Shown one piece after another: positions 51,097 to 60,885 of a DNA stretch of 64,000 nucleotides. The stretch lies in assembly GCF_001884735.1 (NCBI RefSeq), contig NZ_MJAP01000018.1, positions 1 through 64,000 of the forward strand, given 5' to 3'. The notes beneath the pieces were generated by a model. The model had not been told where the DNA came from and ran no database searches. It was given only the letters and a program-made list of their open reading frames with translations. This DNA is from Natronohydrobacter thiooxidans (GTDB taxonomy: Bacteria > Pseudomonadota > Alphaproteobacteria > Rhodobacterales > Rhodobacteraceae). Numbering within the stretch: position 1 is the first letter of the stretch; the number at the start of each line of letters is the position of its first letter. The position numbers and the translations under genes were made by a program.

Positions 51097-51492
51097 CTAC
51101 TGGAAGCGCCCACCGCGTTCGAGAACTTCGATCTGATATCCATCCGGATCGGCCACGAAGAAGAACCGGGCGATGACCTCTCCGGCAGGTGCGAAATCGA
51201 CCAGCTTGCGCGGCGCCAGCCCCTCGGCCTCGAACCGTGCATGTTCTGCAGCGGCATCCGGGACAGAAACGGCAAGATGGCCATAGCCATCGCCCGGTTG
51301 ATAGGGCTCTGTCCGCCCCTTGTTGACCGTCAGTTCCAACTCGAACCCGGTCTCGGAATTGCTGAGATAGATCAGTGTGAACTCCGGAAAATCCAGCCTG
51401 TCGGCAATCTCCAGCCCGAAAGCCTTGCTGTAGAACGCAACCGAGCGATCTTCCTCCAGCACCCGGATCATGCTGTGGATCATTTTTGCCAT
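51097..51492 (-). CDS. Glyoxalase I-like (lactoylglutathione lyase) protein
   Basis: This 131-residue VOC protein has the glyoxalase I pattern: MIRVLEEDRSVAFYSKAFGL, LTVNKGRTEPYQPGDGYGHL with the metal His, and FFVADPDGYQIEVLERGGRF with the metal Glu. It would convert the methylglyoxal-glutathione hemithioacetal to lactoylglutathione. ATG 51492 is chosen over GTG 51501 because AAGGGAAGG sits at normal spacing. It is convergent with the GNAT gene (6-bp gap). Confidence 0.85.
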   Translation of the reverse strand: MAKMIHSMIRVLEEDRSVAFYSKAFGLEIADRLDFPEFTLIYLSNSETGFELELTVNKGRTEPYQPGDGYGHLAVSVPDAAAEHARFEAEGLAPRKLVDFAPAGEVIARFFFVADPDGYQIEVLERGGRFQ

Positions 51493-51605
51493 TGTACGCA
51501 CCTTCCCTTGTCATGGTCCCGACAAATGTCGCCGCAACGGCAACGCGATGGGTAGTATTGATCTACTACCAACTCGCCTCAGCCAGACAGGCCCGGCGGT
51601 TCGGG

Positions 51606-51890
51606 TCACGCCGATACCGGCGCCATCGCCTGCTTGCGGTCCAGATACACAAGACAGGTACAGCGCAACAGCGAGCTGAAATTCACAGGTTCGCCGTGTA
51701 ACTGCACCACTTCATCCTGCAGCTTTGAGATAAACGCCGATGTCGAAAACCCTTCGGATTGTGCGAGATCGTCCAGTATCTCCCAGAACAGGTTTTCCAG
51801 TCGGATGCTGGTGCTTTGCCGGTTGATGCGCATCCGGCGCGTTGTCGCAGCATAGCGATGCGGATCCTGACCGGCATAGATCTGGCACAT
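51606..51890 (-). CDS. Ribbon-helix-helix domain protein
   Basis: This 94-residue protein contains the RHH_4-type fold: INRQSTSIRLENLFWEILDD, then LAQSEGFSTSAFISKLQDEV. It ends with NFSSLLRCTCLVYLDRKQA. It is common in alphaproteobacteria and probably binds DNA as a dimer. ATG 51890 follows GGGAGGAGGA. It stands alone, between the glyoxalase gene and the tRNA. Confidence 0.82.
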   Translation of the reverse strand: MCQIYAGQDPHRYAATTRRMRINRQSTSIRLENLFWEILDDLAQSEGFSTSAFISKLQDEVVQLHGEPVNFSSLLRCTCLVYLDRKQAMAPVSA

Positions 51891-52056
51891 GATTTCCTCC
51901 TCCCGAAAAGCGACTGTGATCCACAAGGCAAACAATCGATCCCCGACAGAAAGTATCGGGCAATGACGGTCCCAAAACCGGTCCCAGCGACGGTCCTGTG
52001 AAAAGAGGCGACCGCACAAGCCCTTGAAATGAAACAGGCTTACGGCACCAGAATAA

Positions 52057-52148
52057 AATGGCGGAGACGATGGGATTCGAACCCACGAGACCCTTCCGGG
52101 CCTACTCCCTTAGCAGGGGAGCGCCTTCGACCACTCGGCCACGTCTCC
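52057..52148 (-). tRNA. tRNA-Ser (anticodon GCT)
   Basis: The minus strand reads GGAGACG at 52148, pairs with CGTCTCC at the 3' end, and has the D-loop GGCCGAGTGGTCGAAGGC. The anticodon stem CTCCC and GGGAG enclose TGCTAA with anticodon GCT. A long variable arm and GTGGGTTCGAATCCCAC follow. The discriminator is G and CCA is encoded. It is a class II tRNA for AGC and AGT codons. Confidence 0.97.
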
Positions 52149-52200
52149 GCTGACCCGTCTAATGTCCCTTCCCCGCAGCCGCAAGCGGAAAAGCCACCCC

Positions 52201-53079
52201 TCAGCGCGCGAATTCGCGCGCGAGATGCGCGCGCAGCAGTTTCAGGCAGGCCTGCACCTTGGGACTGCGATGCAGATCGACATGGGTGACCAGCCAGAGC
52301 GCTGCCTCCCACTCGGTCCGGCTGTCCATCACGCGGATCAGCCCCTCCCCCTCGCCCTGCCCCTGCGGCAGAAAGCCAAGCCCCAGCCCCTGCCGGATCG
52401 CGGCCAGCCGCGTCGCCTGATCGTTGCTGGAAAAGGCGATCCGCGCCGCCCTGGCTTTCAGCCAGCCAGCGAAGGGCGGGCGCCCCGCGCCCTCACCGAT
52501 GCTGATGAAGCGATGCGCGGCCAGAGCGGCGTCATCTTCGGGCCGTCCATGCGCCTCCAGATATGCCGCGCTGGCATAGAGCGCGACCGGCAGACGCCCC
52601 AGCGACTGCACCACATTATCCGCCTCCTGCGGCTCGTTGCCTGCGCGTAGCGCCACATGCGCCTCGCCATATTCCAGCCGCAACACACGCTCTTCCGTGC
52701 GCAGGCAAGGGCTGAGTTTGGGATAGCGCGCCAGCATTTCCGCCAGCACCGGCACCAGCATGAGGCTCAGTTCCGGGATCGTCGTCAGCACCAGCGGCCC
52801 GGCAATCCCTTCCTGCAAATCCTGCAGCTGCGCCGCCAGCTTCTCGAAACGCTGCTCGGTCTCGGCGGCGGTCTCGAACAGCGCGCGCCCCGCTTCGGTG
52901 GGGGTATAGCCCTTGGGGTGGCGCTGGAACAGCTTGACCGCGATCCGCTCTTCCAGCGCGTCGATATGGCGGATGACCGTCGCGTGATGGACCCCAAGCG
53001 AGGCCGCAGCCCCGCTCACTGTGCCCGCGCGCGCGACATGCAGCGCCGTGCGCACCTCATCCCAAGGTTCCAGACCCAT
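52201..53079 (-). CDS. LysR family transcriptional regulator
   Basis: This 292-residue protein has an N-terminal helix-turn-helix (EVRTALHVARAGTVSGAAAS, LGVHHATVIRHIDALEERIA, KLFQRHPKGYTPTEAGRAL) and an effector-binding domain with LVLTTIPELSLMLVPVLAEM. It is convergent with no catabolic gene. It lies 54 bp downstream of carA on the same strand but is probably separately regulated. Its target cannot be deduced. Confidence 0.88.
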   Translation of the reverse strand: MGLEPWDEVRTALHVARAGTVSGAAASLGVHHATVIRHIDALEERIAVKLFQRHPKGYTPTEAGRALFETAAETEQRFEKLAAQLQDLQEGIAGPLVLTTIPELSLMLVPVLAEMLARYPKLSPCLRTEERVLRLEYGEAHVALRAGNEPQEADNVVQSLGRLPVALYASAAYLEAHGRPEDDAALAAHRFISIGEGAGRPPFAGWLKARAARIAFSSNDQATRLAAIRQGLGLGFLPQGQGEGEGLIRVMDSRTEWEAALWLVTHVDLHRSPKVQACLKLLRAHLAREFAR

Positions 53080-53133
53080 CCCCTGCCCCTTCTGCGGCTT
53101 TGGCCCGCAGTCTAGGCGCAGGCAGGCCCGGCC

Positions 53134-54291
53134 TCAACCCGCCTTGCGCGCCGCCATATGCGCAGCAAAGCGCTCGAACAGATAGAAACTGTCCTGCGGG
53201 CCGGGGCTGGCCTCGGGGTGATGCTGGACCGAGAAAACCGGCTTGTCCTGCACCCGGATGCCGCAATTCGACCCGTCAAACAGCGAAGTATGCGTCTCGA
53301 CCACGCCTTCGGGCAGGGTCTGGCTGTCCACGGCAAAGCCATGGTTCATCGAGGTGATCTCGACCTTGCCGGTGTCATGATCCTTCACCGGGTGATTCGC
53401 GCCGTGATGGCCGTGATTCATCTTCACCGTGCGCGCGCCCAGCGCCAGCGCCAGCATCTGATGGCCCAGACAGATGCCGAAAACCGGCAGATCGGCCTTC
53501 AGCACTTCGCGGATCATCGGCACCGCATAGTCGCCCGTCGCCGCCGGATCGCCGGGACCGTTCGACAGGAACACCCCGTCAGGGTTCAGCGCCAGCACAT
53601 CCTCGGCCGTCGCGGTCGCGGGCAGCACCGTCACATCACACCCCGCCGAGGCCAGACACCGCAGGATATTGCGCTTCGCGCCGTAATCGATCGCGACAAC
53701 CCTATGCACCGGCGCGGTCTGCGGCTTGTAGCCCTCGGGCCAGGCCCAGCGCATCTCATCCCAGCGATAGCTCTGCGCGCAGGTCACATCGCGCGCCAGA
53801 TCCAGCCCCACCAGCCCTTTCCAGGCCCGTGCCTTGGCGACCAGCGCCTCGATATCGAACTTTCCTTCCGGGTCATGGGCCAGTGCCACATGCGGCGCGC
53901 CCTGCTGGCGGATGGCGCGGGTCAGGCGGCGGGTATCGACACCGCCGATGCAGATCCGGCCCTTCTTCTCCAGCCAGCTCACCAGATCGCCCGTCGCGCG
54001 CCAGTTCGAGGGCACGGTCGGATCCCATTTCACCACCATCCCCGCTGCGACCGGCTCTGCGGTCTCGTCATCTTCCGGCGTGACCCCGACATTGCCGATA
54101 TGCGGGAAGGTGAAGGTCACGATCTGCCCGGCATAGGACGGATCGGTCATGATCTCCTGATAACCGGTCATGGCGGTGTTGAAACACAGCTCCGCCACCG
54201 TCTCGCCCCTGGCCCCGAAGCCGCGTCCGTAGAAGATCGTCCCATCCGCAAGCGCAAGGCAGGCTGTGGGTTTGGTGCTCTGGGAAGACAT
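53134..54291 (-). CDS. carA: Carbamoyl-phosphate synthase small subunit
   Basis: This 385-residue glutaminase subunit has ALADGTIFYGRGFGARGETV at the start, FNTAMTGYQEIMTDPSY, and the glutamine amidotransferase domain with FLSNGPGDP, nucleophile Cys in FGICLGHQMLALA and catalytic His-x-Glu in VQHHPEASPGP. It supplies ammonia to CarB for pyrimidine and arginine synthesis. carB is not in this window. It is divergent from the yqeY-like gene, the usual arrangement in related genomes. Confidence 0.96.
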   Translation of the reverse strand: MSSQSTKPTACLALADGTIFYGRGFGARGETVAELCFNTAMTGYQEIMTDPSYAGQIVTFTFPHIGNVGVTPEDDETAEPVAAGMVVKWDPTVPSNWRATGDLVSWLEKKGRICIGGVDTRRLTRAIRQQGAPHVALAHDPEGKFDIEALVAKARAWKGLVGLDLARDVTCAQSYRWDEMRWAWPEGYKPQTAPVHRVVAIDYGAKRNILRCLASAGCDVTVLPATATAEDVLALNPDGVFLSNGPGDPAATGDYAVPMIREVLKADLPVFGICLGHQMLALALGARTVKMNHGHHGANHPVKDHDTGKVEITSMNHGFAVDSQTLPEGVVETHTSLFDGSNCGIRVQDKPVFSVQHHPEASPGPQDSFYLFERFAAHMAARKAG

Positions 54292-54421
54292 GGGGCTGGC
54301 TCCGTCTGATCGGATTTTGCGCGTTCCTAAGGGGCGGGGCGGGAAGAATCAAGCCGCGCCTTGCCCTTGCTGCCACTCTGCCCCTCAGATACTGTCTGCG
54401 GATCACTCAAAGGAGCCCCCC

Positions 54422-54880
54422 ATGTCCCTGCGCGACCGGATTTCCAGCGAACTCAAGGCCGCGATGAAGGCCAAAGAGGCCACGAAACTTGCCACTTTGC
54501 GCCTGATCAATGCCGCGATCAAGGATCGCGAGATTGCCGCGCGCGGCGAGGGCGGGCCCACCGAACTGACGGATGCCGATCTCGTGGCGGTGCTGACGCG
54601 CATGGTCAAGCAGCGCCGCGATTCGGCCCGCGCCTATGAAGAGGCCGCGCGGCTCGATCTGGCCGAAAAGGAACTCGCCGAGATCGAGGTGATCGAAAGC
54701 TTCCTGCCGCGCCAGTTGGATGCCGAGGAAATGGCGCAGGCGGTGGATGCCGCGATCAAGGAGTTGGGCGCAAGCTCGGTGCGCGACATAGGCCGCGTCA
54801 TGGGCGCGCTCAAGACCCGCTATGCGGGCCAGATGGATTTCGGCAAGGCGGGCGCGCTGGTCAAGGCGCGGCTGGCCTGA
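54422..54880 (+). CDS. GatB/YqeY domain protein
   Basis: This 152-residue protein has the YqeY layout: MSLRDRISSELKAAMKAKEA, TKLATLRLINAAIKDREIAA, then IEVIESFLPRQLDAEEMAQA and IGRVMGALKTRYAGQMDF. It is related to the tail domain of the GatB amidotransferase subunit that contacts tRNA. Its exact role is unknown. ATG 54422 follows AAAGGAG. It is divergent from carA. Confidence 0.9.
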   Translation: MSLRDRISSELKAAMKAKEATKLATLRLINAAIKDREIAARGEGGPTELTDADLVAVLTRMVKQRRDSARAYEEAARLDLAEKELAEIEVIESFLPRQLDAEEMAQAVDAAIKELGASSVRDIGRVMGALKTRYAGQMDFGKAGALVKARLA

Positions 54881-55260
54881 GGGGGGCGCTATCCGGCCCC
54901 CGCCCCGATAATGCCCGCCCGCGCGAAAGCGCGGGCAGCGCCCGCGAATGGCATGGGCGGGCGGGAGGGCCATGAGCGGGCGCTTTTTCGGCGAAAACAA
55001 AGCGCCGCGCCAGATGACCCGAAATCCCGCATCCATTGAAGCCCCCGCGCAGCGCCCGACCGCGGGTGGGCGCTCCCACAGTGAAAGCGGGCAGTTTATG
55101 CTGCGGCATATTCCAGCGGTTATGAAATGCCTGACAGCGAGAAGCGCCCGCCGTCGTGCCGTAGGCACGCCTCCGGCGTGACGGGGCGGTCGGGCGCTGC
55201 GCGGCGGCCTGCGGCCTTGATTCCGCGCTGGGACGTCGCTGCGCGGGACGGCGCAGCCAG
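54881..55260. other. GC-rich non-coding region with hairpin
   Basis: No gene is supported in this 380-bp stretch. GCCCGCGC-GAAA-GCGCGGGC (54917-54936) forms a perfect 8-bp stem with a GAAA tetraloop and may end the yqeY-like transcript. Further GGGCGC and CGCCC repeats make several overlapping stems possible. Short frames here do not look coding. Confidence 0.5.
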
Positions 55261-55689
55261 TCAGCCAGTCGTCGCCCGGTGCTCCCCCAGATCCTGATAG
55301 AAGCGAAGCAGATACCCATCCGGGTCAGCCACCACGAATTGCCTGTGCCCCACCTCTGCTTCGCCGACCCGATACCACCGATCCTCGGTCGGCAGATACA
55401 ACGGATAGCGCGCCGCTTCGAGACCCGCCAGCAGCGGCTCAAGGCATGCCACCCTGATCTGGACATTCAGACCCTTTCCAAAAGGATAGCGCTCCGGCAG
55501 ATGCCCGTCATCGAAGCTGCGCCCCGCGCCGATCTGGTCGAGCATCAGCTCCGCCCCGTCCCGAGACAGAAAGCAGAACCCCTCTTCCGGGCGCTCATAG
55601 ACGCAGCTAAAGCCAAGTATCTCGCAATAGAATCGCTTCGACCGGCGCCAATCCGTCACGGCGAATTCAGGAACAAGCGCGTTTGCCAT
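55261..55689 (-). CDS. VOC family (bleomycin resistance-like) protein
   Basis: This 142-residue single VOC domain protein reads VPEFAVTDWRRSKRFYCEIL, GFCFLSRDGAELMLDQI and, at the end, EVGHRQFVVADPDGYLLRFY, the metal-site layout of bleomycin-binding and glyoxalase-like proteins. The start at 55689 shares one base with the nagZ stop (TGATG), so it is coupled to nagZ. In many relatives the segregation gene scpA follows nagZ; here this VOC gene takes that place. Confidence 0.82.
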   Translation of the reverse strand: MANALVPEFAVTDWRRSKRFYCEILGFSCVYERPEEGFCFLSRDGAELMLDQIGAGRSFDDGHLPERYPFGKGLNVQIRVACLEPLLAGLEAARYPLYLPTEDRWYRVGEAEVGHRQFVVADPDGYLLRFYQDLGEHRATTG

Positions 55690-56681
55690 CACCCCATCGC
55701 TTCCGCAAAAGCCGCCTCCAAAGCCTCTGCCCCGCCCGCTTCCGGGGCCGCGCGCATCGCCAGCGCCCGCTCCGACCGCGCCAGCCCTTCGCCCGAGAGC
55801 AGCGGGCAGACCCCGGCCAAAGCCTGCATCTCGGCCAGATCGCCATTGCAATGCAGCACCAGATCGCAGCCCGCCGCCAGCGCCGCTTCCGCCCGCGCGG
55901 CAACCGGCCCCTGCAAGGCCTGCATCGAGATATCATCGGTCATCAACAGACCTTGAAACCCGATTTCCTCGCGGATCAGCCCGATCATGCGCGGCGATTG
56001 CGTCGCAGGCGCCTCCGGGTCGATATCGCGGAACACCAGATGCGCGGTCATCCCCAGCGGCAGATCCGCCAGCGCCCTGAATGCTGCGAAATCAGTGCCT
56101 TGCAGCTCACTCTTCACAGCGTCAATCACCGGCAGGTCCAGATGGCTGTCCAGCGTCGCGCGCCCATGCCCCGGAATATGCTTCAGGACCGGCAGCACGC
56201 CGCCGCGCAGCAGGCCATCCGCCATTGCGCGCGCATGGGCCACAACATCCCCCACCGACCGCCCGTAGCAACGGTTCTGCAAGATCGCATGCGTGTCGCC
56301 CTGCGCGATATCCGCAAGCGGCGCGCAATTCACATCAATCCCCACCGCGCGCAATTCGCGCGCGATCATCCGCCCGCGCAATTCCATCGCCAGTGCCGGA
56401 TCGCGCGCCCTCTCGCATTGCTCCAGCGCAGGCATCCAGTCGCGCCAATGCGGCGCGCGCATCCGCGCCACACGCCCGCCTTCCTGATCGATCAGCACCG
56501 GCATATCCCGCCCGACAGCAGTGCGCAGATCATCCGTCAGCCGCCGGACCTGATCGGGGCTCTCGATATTGCGCGCGAACAGGATCGCCCCCCAGGGCTG
56601 GCTCTCTGCGAAAAACGCGGCCTCGGACCGGCCAAGCGACAGTCCCGCACAGCCAAAAATCACCGCACGGGCAGAACTCAT
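55689..56681 (-). CDS. nagZ: Beta-N-acetylhexosaminidase
   Basis: This 330-residue GH3 enzyme removes N-acetylglucosamine from recycled cell-wall muropeptides in the cytoplasm. Landmarks are LIDQEGGRVARM, the catalytic His-containing KHIPGHGRATLDSHLDLP and the nucleophile Asp in LLMTDDISMQAL. ATG 56681 overlaps the SPOR gene stop as ATGA. No signal peptide is present, as expected for NagZ. The SPOR-nagZ pair fits a shared cell-wall role. Confidence 0.93.
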   Translation of the reverse strand: MSSARAVIFGCAGLSLGRSEAAFFAESQPWGAILFARNIESPDQVRRLTDDLRTAVGRDMPVLIDQEGGRVARMRAPHWRDWMPALEQCERARDPALAMELRGRMIARELRAVGIDVNCAPLADIAQGDTHAILQNRCYGRSVGDVVAHARAMADGLLRGGVLPVLKHIPGHGRATLDSHLDLPVIDAVKSELQGTDFAAFRALADLPLGMTAHLVFRDIDPEAPATQSPRMIGLIREEIGFQGLLMTDDISMQALQGPVAARAEAALAAGCDLVLHCNGDLAEMQALAGVCPLLSGEGLARSERALAMRAAPEAGGAEALEAAFAEAMG

Positions 56682-57850
56682 CGGATCAGGACCGGGATAC
56701 AATCAATCTGCTGGTCCACCAGCGCCGCACAGAAGCGCCGCGCATCGCGCTCATCCGAGAACCCATGCGCGCGCAGCCGGTAAAACACCGACCCGCCGCT
56801 ATGCGCCGCTTCGATCACGCGACCCCGGTCATCGAGCAAGGGCGAGAAGCGGCTGGAGAGCGCATCCCAGGCCGCCCGCGCCGCCGCCGCATCATCATAG
56901 GCCCCAAGCTGCACCAGCCGCGTCCCCGGCCCGATCGTCGCCGGATCAATATCGACCTCACGCACCTTGCTCAGCCCGACCGCCACCGAATTGGCAACCG
57001 ATGCGGCCAGAGCATCCGCCAGCGGCGCGGGATCGCTGGCATCCGGCGCAGGCGCGGCCACGCGCGACGCACTGGCCGCCGCCTGTGCCCCATTGCGCGC
57101 AGGCGGGCGCGGCGAAACCGTCACCGCCCGCCGCGTCGGTGAATTGATCCCCAGCGCAGAGCCACCGCCCGCGCTGCCCGTCTCCGACGTCGTCACCTCC
57201 TGCTGCAAGGCAACCGGGATGGGCTGTTCCTCGAATTCGGCGCTGTGCTGGGGCTGGCTCGCAGGCGGGCTCGCGCGCTGCAGATCCTCGCCCGTCAGAT
57301 CCAGCGGCGGCGGGGCCAGCACGATCTGCTCGCGCGGGGCCTCTTCGCGCGCGGCGGCCAGTTCATTCACCGACAGCCCCTGATGCGCCGTCTGCCGCCC
57401 GCCGGGATTGTCGGGCGAGACCCGCAGCGGCCCTTCCAGCGCACGCACCACCGGCACCCCGGCCACGTCGCGCTTCATGATCTGCCACATCCAGCCGCCC
57501 GCGCCAAGGATCAGCGCAACCGACAAGACCGCCCCCAGCCCATGCATGACCGTACTGGTCTGGCGCGCGCGACCGGGCGCAACGGCAGGCTGGGGCTGCG
57601 CCGGATATTGGGGCTGGTATTGCGGCTGGGACTGATACTGAGGCTGGGCATAGGCAGGATAGGATTGCGGCACCGGGGCATAGCCCGAAGCAGAGCCCGC
57701 CGGATCCCAGCCCGGATAGGCCCCGGCCTGAGCGGCGGGATGCGCGGCACTCAGAACCGGTTCAGCATGGCGCGCATAGATCGCCCTGTCGTGAAATCCG
57801 GGCGCATGTCCCTGCCTGTAACCTGCGGTAAAATCTCTACTCTCACCCAT
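56678..57850 (-). CDS. SPOR domain protein (cell division/wall)
   Basis: This 390-residue bitopic protein has a long Gln/Pro/Tyr-rich cytoplasmic region (repeats such as QYQSQPQYQPQYPAQPQP, residues about 70-90). A single membrane helix follows (VMHGLGAVLSVALILGAGGW, about 100-122), then a low-complexity periplasmic linker. The C-terminal SPOR domain (about 310-388) contains TRLVQLGAYDDAAAARAAWD and YRLRAHGFSDERDA. SPOR domains bind denuded peptidoglycan at the septum. It lies downstream of argS. Confidence 0.88.
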   Translation of the reverse strand: MGESRDFTAGYRQGHAPGFHDRAIYARHAEPVLSAAHPAAQAGAYPGWDPAGSASGYAPVPQSYPAYAQPQYQSQPQYQPQYPAQPQPAVAPGRARQTSTVMHGLGAVLSVALILGAGGWMWQIMKRDVAGVPVVRALEGPLRVSPDNPGGRQTAHQGLSVNELAAAREEAPREQIVLAPPPLDLTGEDLQRASPPASQPQHSAEFEEQPIPVALQQEVTTSETGSAGGGSALGINSPTRRAVTVSPRPPARNGAQAAASASRVAAPAPDASDPAPLADALAASVANSVAVGLSKVREVDIDPATIGPGTRLVQLGAYDDAAAARAAWDALSSRFSPLLDDRGRVIEAAHSGGSVFYRLRAHGFSDERDARRFCAALVDQQIDCIPVLIR

Positions 57851-58029
57851 ACCTGCCTCATGCACAGCCCAAAGGGGTGCCCCCGATGGCCGTGTTTCCT
57901 GACCTTGCTGGCAAGATGCCTGCTCGACATTGCCTGCTCAATATGGCGCGTTTCGCACCGATTATGATTTTGTCTCGGGCAGCCCCCGCCAGGGGATCAC
58001 CCGGAATATTGCCCCGATGCGACGCGCTT

Positions 58030-59775
58030 TCAGCGCATTTCTTCCACCGGCGTGACCCCCAAGATAGCAAGACCTGATGAAATCGCAACGCCTGTGGCAC
58101 GGGCGAGCGCGATTTTCGCCGCAGTTGTGGCACGATCGCCCTCCTGCACGAAACGCAAGGACGTCACGTCATTGCCCCGGTTCCACAGCCCATGGAACTC
58201 GGCCGCCAGTTCCGACAGATACCCCGCCACCCGATGCGGCTCCTGCGTGCGCGCGGCCAGTTCCACCACGCGCGGCCATTCCGCGATCTTGCGGATCAGT
58301 GCCAGTTCCGCCTCGTGATCGAGCCGCATCAGATCCGCCCCCGCCAGCGCCGCATCCGTCACATCCACGCCCGCCTCCGCGGCCTTGCGCAGCACCGAAC
58401 AGATCCGCGCATGGGCATATTGCACATAAAAAACCGGATTGTCCTTGGACTGCTCCAGCACACGGTCGAAATCGAAATCCAGCGTCGCGTCATTCTTGCG
58501 CGTCAGCATCACGAAACGGGTGACATCCGCGCCCACTTCCTCGACCACATCGCGCAGCGTGACAAATGTGCCCGCCCGCTTCGACATCTTGAACGGCTCG
58601 CCATTCTTGTAGAGCTTCACCAACTGGATCAGCTTGATATCCAGCGGCACCCGGCCATTCGACAAAGCCGAGACCGCCGCCTTCATCCGCTTGACATAGC
58701 CGCCATGATCGGCGCCGAAAATATCGATCAGCATGTCATAATCGCGGCTGATCTTGTTGTAATGATAGGCAATATCGGGCGCGAAATAGGTCCAGCTTCC
58801 GTCGGATTTCTTGATCGGCCGGTCCACGTCATCGCCATGCGCGGTCGAACGGAACAGGGTCTGCTCGCGCGGCTCCCAATCCTCGGGCGTCTTGCCCTTG
58901 GGCGGCTCCAGCACGCCCTGATAGATCAGCCCCTGCGCCTCCAGCCGCGCGATGGCGGCTTCGATCTCGCCGGTGCCGTAAAGCGCCTTCTCGCTGGCAT
59001 AGACATCCATCCGCACGCCCAGCGCCGCCAGATCCTCGCGGATCATCTCCATCATCCGCGCGGTCGCAAAATCGCGCACGATCTCCAGCCAGACCGCTTC
59101 CGGCTGGTCGAGGAACCGGTCCCCGAATTCCGCCTTCAGCGCCTCGCCCACCTCGATCAGATATTCGCCCGGATACAGCCCCTCGGCGATCTCGGGCGAC
59201 AGCCCATGCGCCTCGCGGTAGCGCTCATAGGCCGAACGCGCCAGCACATCGACCTGCGCGCCACCATCATTGATGTAATATTCCCGCGTCACCTCATAGC
59301 CCGCGAAAACCAGCAGGTTCGACAGCGCATCCCCCACCACGGCGCCGCGCACATGGCCCACATGCATCGGCCCCGTGGGATTGGCCGAGACGAACTCGAC
59401 ATTCACCCGCGCGCCCTGCCCCATGCCCGAGCGCCCGAAGCCCCTGCCCTCGCCCAGCGCCACAGCAACGATCCCCTGCCAGCAGCCCGGCGCCAGCCGC
59501 AGGTTCAGGAAACCCGGCCCGGCCACATCCGCCACCGCGATCCGCGCGTCCCCCAGCAAGCGCGCCGCCAGCGCCTCGGCAATCTCGCGCGGCTTCATCC
59601 CCGCAGGTTTCGCCAGTACCATCGCCGCATTGGTCGCCATATCCCCATGCGCCGCATCGCGCGGCGGCTCGACCGCGACAGCGGCGAAATCCAGACCCGC
59701 CGGCAAAGCGCCCTCCGCCACCATCGCGTCCAGACAGGTTACAACCAAAGCACGGATATCAGAAAACAGGTTCAT
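58030..59775 (-). CDS. argS: Arginyl-tRNA synthetase
   Basis: This 581-residue class I synthetase has the HIGH-type motif in [18 protein letters not shown] and the KMSKS-type motif in [14 protein letters not shown]. An N-terminal additional domain ([19 protein letters not shown]) and a C-terminal anticodon domain ([16 protein letters not shown]) are also present. It charges tRNA-Arg. ATG 59775 is preceded by a weak AGGGCTGAGAG site; the longer frame adds unrelated residues. The SPOR gene follows after 179 bp holding no recognised gene. Confidence 0.97.
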   Translation of the reverse strand: MNLFSDIRALVVTCLDAMVAEGALPAGLDFAAVAVEPPRDAAHGDMATNAAMVLAKPAGMKPREIAEALAARLLGDARIAVADVAGPGFLNLRLAPGCWQGIVAVALGEGRGFGRSGMGQGARVNVEFVSANPTGPMHVGHVRGAVVGDALSNLLVFAGYEVTREYYINDGGAQVDVLARSAYERYREAHGLSPEIAEGLYPGEYLIEVGEALKAEFGDRFLDQPEAVWLEIVRDFATARMMEMIREDLAALGVRMDVYASEKALYGTGEIEAAIARLEAQGLIYQGVLEPPKGKTPEDWEPREQTLFRSTAHGDDVDRPIKKSDGSWTYFAPDIAYHYNKISRDYDMLIDIFGADHGGYVKRMKAAVSALSNGRVPLDIKLIQLVKLYKNGEPFKMSKRAGTFVTLRDVVEEVGADVTRFVMLTRKNDATLDFDFDRVLEQSKDNPVFYVQYAHARICSVLRKAAEAGVDVTDAALAGADLMRLDHEAELALIRKIAEWPRVVELAARTQEPHRVAGYLSELAAEFHGLWNRGNDVTSLRFVQEGDRATTAAKIALARATGVAISSGLAILGVTPVEEMR

Positions 59776-59898
59776 TCTCTCAGCCCTTCTTGTCCTCCCT
59801 GCCCTACGCCGGGGCCGCAGGCAGGTCAATGGTTGCAAGGGGCTTGCGCCCACGCCGCTGCGGCGTATGGTAGCGCCAACATATCAGGGAGGGATGCC

Positions 59899-60852
59899 AT
59901 GCGCTGGGGAATACTGGGGGCGGCCAAGATCGCCCGGACCGAACTTGCACCCGCAATCCAGCTTGCGCGCGGCGCAAGCCTCGTGGCGCTGGCCACCCGC
60001 GACCCCGCCCGCGCAGCCCCGTTTCAGGCGCTGGTGCCGGGGCTGCGCCTCCATGACAGCTATGACGCCCTTCTGGCCGACCCGGAGGTGGATGCGATCT
60101 ATATCCCGCTGCCCAATCACCTGCATGTCGAATGGTCGCTCCGCGCCGCCCGCGCCGGCAAACATGTGCTCTGCGAAAAACCCATCGCGCTCAAAGCCCC
60201 GGAAATCGACCAGTTGATCGCCGCGCGCGACGAGACCGGCAAGCTGATCGCCGAGGCGTTCATGGTCGCCCATCACCCGCAATGGGCGCGCGCCAAAGCG
60301 CTCCTTGATCAAGGCGCCATCGGCAAGCTCGAACATGTCGAGGGCTGCTTCACCTATACCAATCGCGACACGGCCAATATCCGCCATCAGGCCGAAATGG
60401 GCGGCGGCGGTATCCGCGATGTCGGCGTCTATCCGTGCATCACCGCGCGCATGGTCACAGGCGCAGAGCCAACAAACTTACGCGCCGATCTGCGGTTGCA
60501 AAACGGTGTCGATATCTTCGCCCGCGTCTGGGCCGATTTCCCCGGATTCAGTATGTCCTTCTATTGCGGCATGATGCAGGACCGCCGCCAATACATGACC
60601 TTCCACGGGCAGGATGGCTGGCTGCACCTGACCGCGCCCTTCAACGCCCAGACCTATGGCGATACGGCGCTGCATTACCAGTCCGGCGGCACAACCCGCG
60701 TCGAGCATTTCAACGAGATTCCGCAATATGCGCTGATGATCGAGAATTTCGCCGCCAGCGCCACCTCTGGCGCCGCCTTCGCCTGCCCGCTGGAATTCTC
60801 GCGCGGCAATCAGGAAATGATCGACGCCATCTTCCAAGCCGCCACAGCCTGA
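59899..60852 (+). CDS. Gfo/Idh/MocA family oxidoreductase
   Basis: This 317-residue NAD(P)-dependent protein has a Rossmann start MRWGILGAAKIARTELAPAI, the AIYIPLPNHLHVEWSLRAA segment and the catalytic lysine in KHVLCEKPIAL. The C-terminal half has GGGGIRDVGVYPC, with Asp and Tyr-type active-site residues. Family members oxidise sugars, inositols or dihydrodiols. ATG 59899 follows AGGGAGGGA. It is divergent from argS and stands alone; the substrate is unknown. Confidence 0.88.
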   Translation: MRWGILGAAKIARTELAPAIQLARGASLVALATRDPARAAPFQALVPGLRLHDSYDALLADPEVDAIYIPLPNHLHVEWSLRAARAGKHVLCEKPIALKAPEIDQLIAARDETGKLIAEAFMVAHHPQWARAKALLDQGAIGKLEHVEGCFTYTNRDTANIRHQAEMGGGGIRDVGVYPCITARMVTGAEPTNLRADLRLQNGVDIFARVWADFPGFSMSFYCGMMQDRRQYMTFHGQDGWLHLTAPFNAQTYGDTALHYQSGGTTRVEHFNEIPQYALMIENFAASATSGAAFACPLEFSRGNQEMIDAIFQAATA

Positions 60853-60885
60853 TCATTTTCTTGCGAAAAATACTCACGGGGGTTT

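Noticed and set aside
53134..54291. Complete carbamoyl-phosphate synthase locus
   Set aside because: Only the small subunit is present; no carB-like sequence occurs in the window.
54917..54936. Riboswitch or small RNA in the GC-rich gap after the yqeY-like gene
   Set aside because: The stem with GAAA loop is simple and isolated; no known riboswitch core is recognisable.
58192..60852. An 886-codon open frame on the plus strand running through argS
   Set aside because: Most of it is antisense to argS and is low-complexity Arg/His/Pro-rich translation typical of GC-rich shadow frames. Only its last 317 codons, from ATG 59899, are a real gene.
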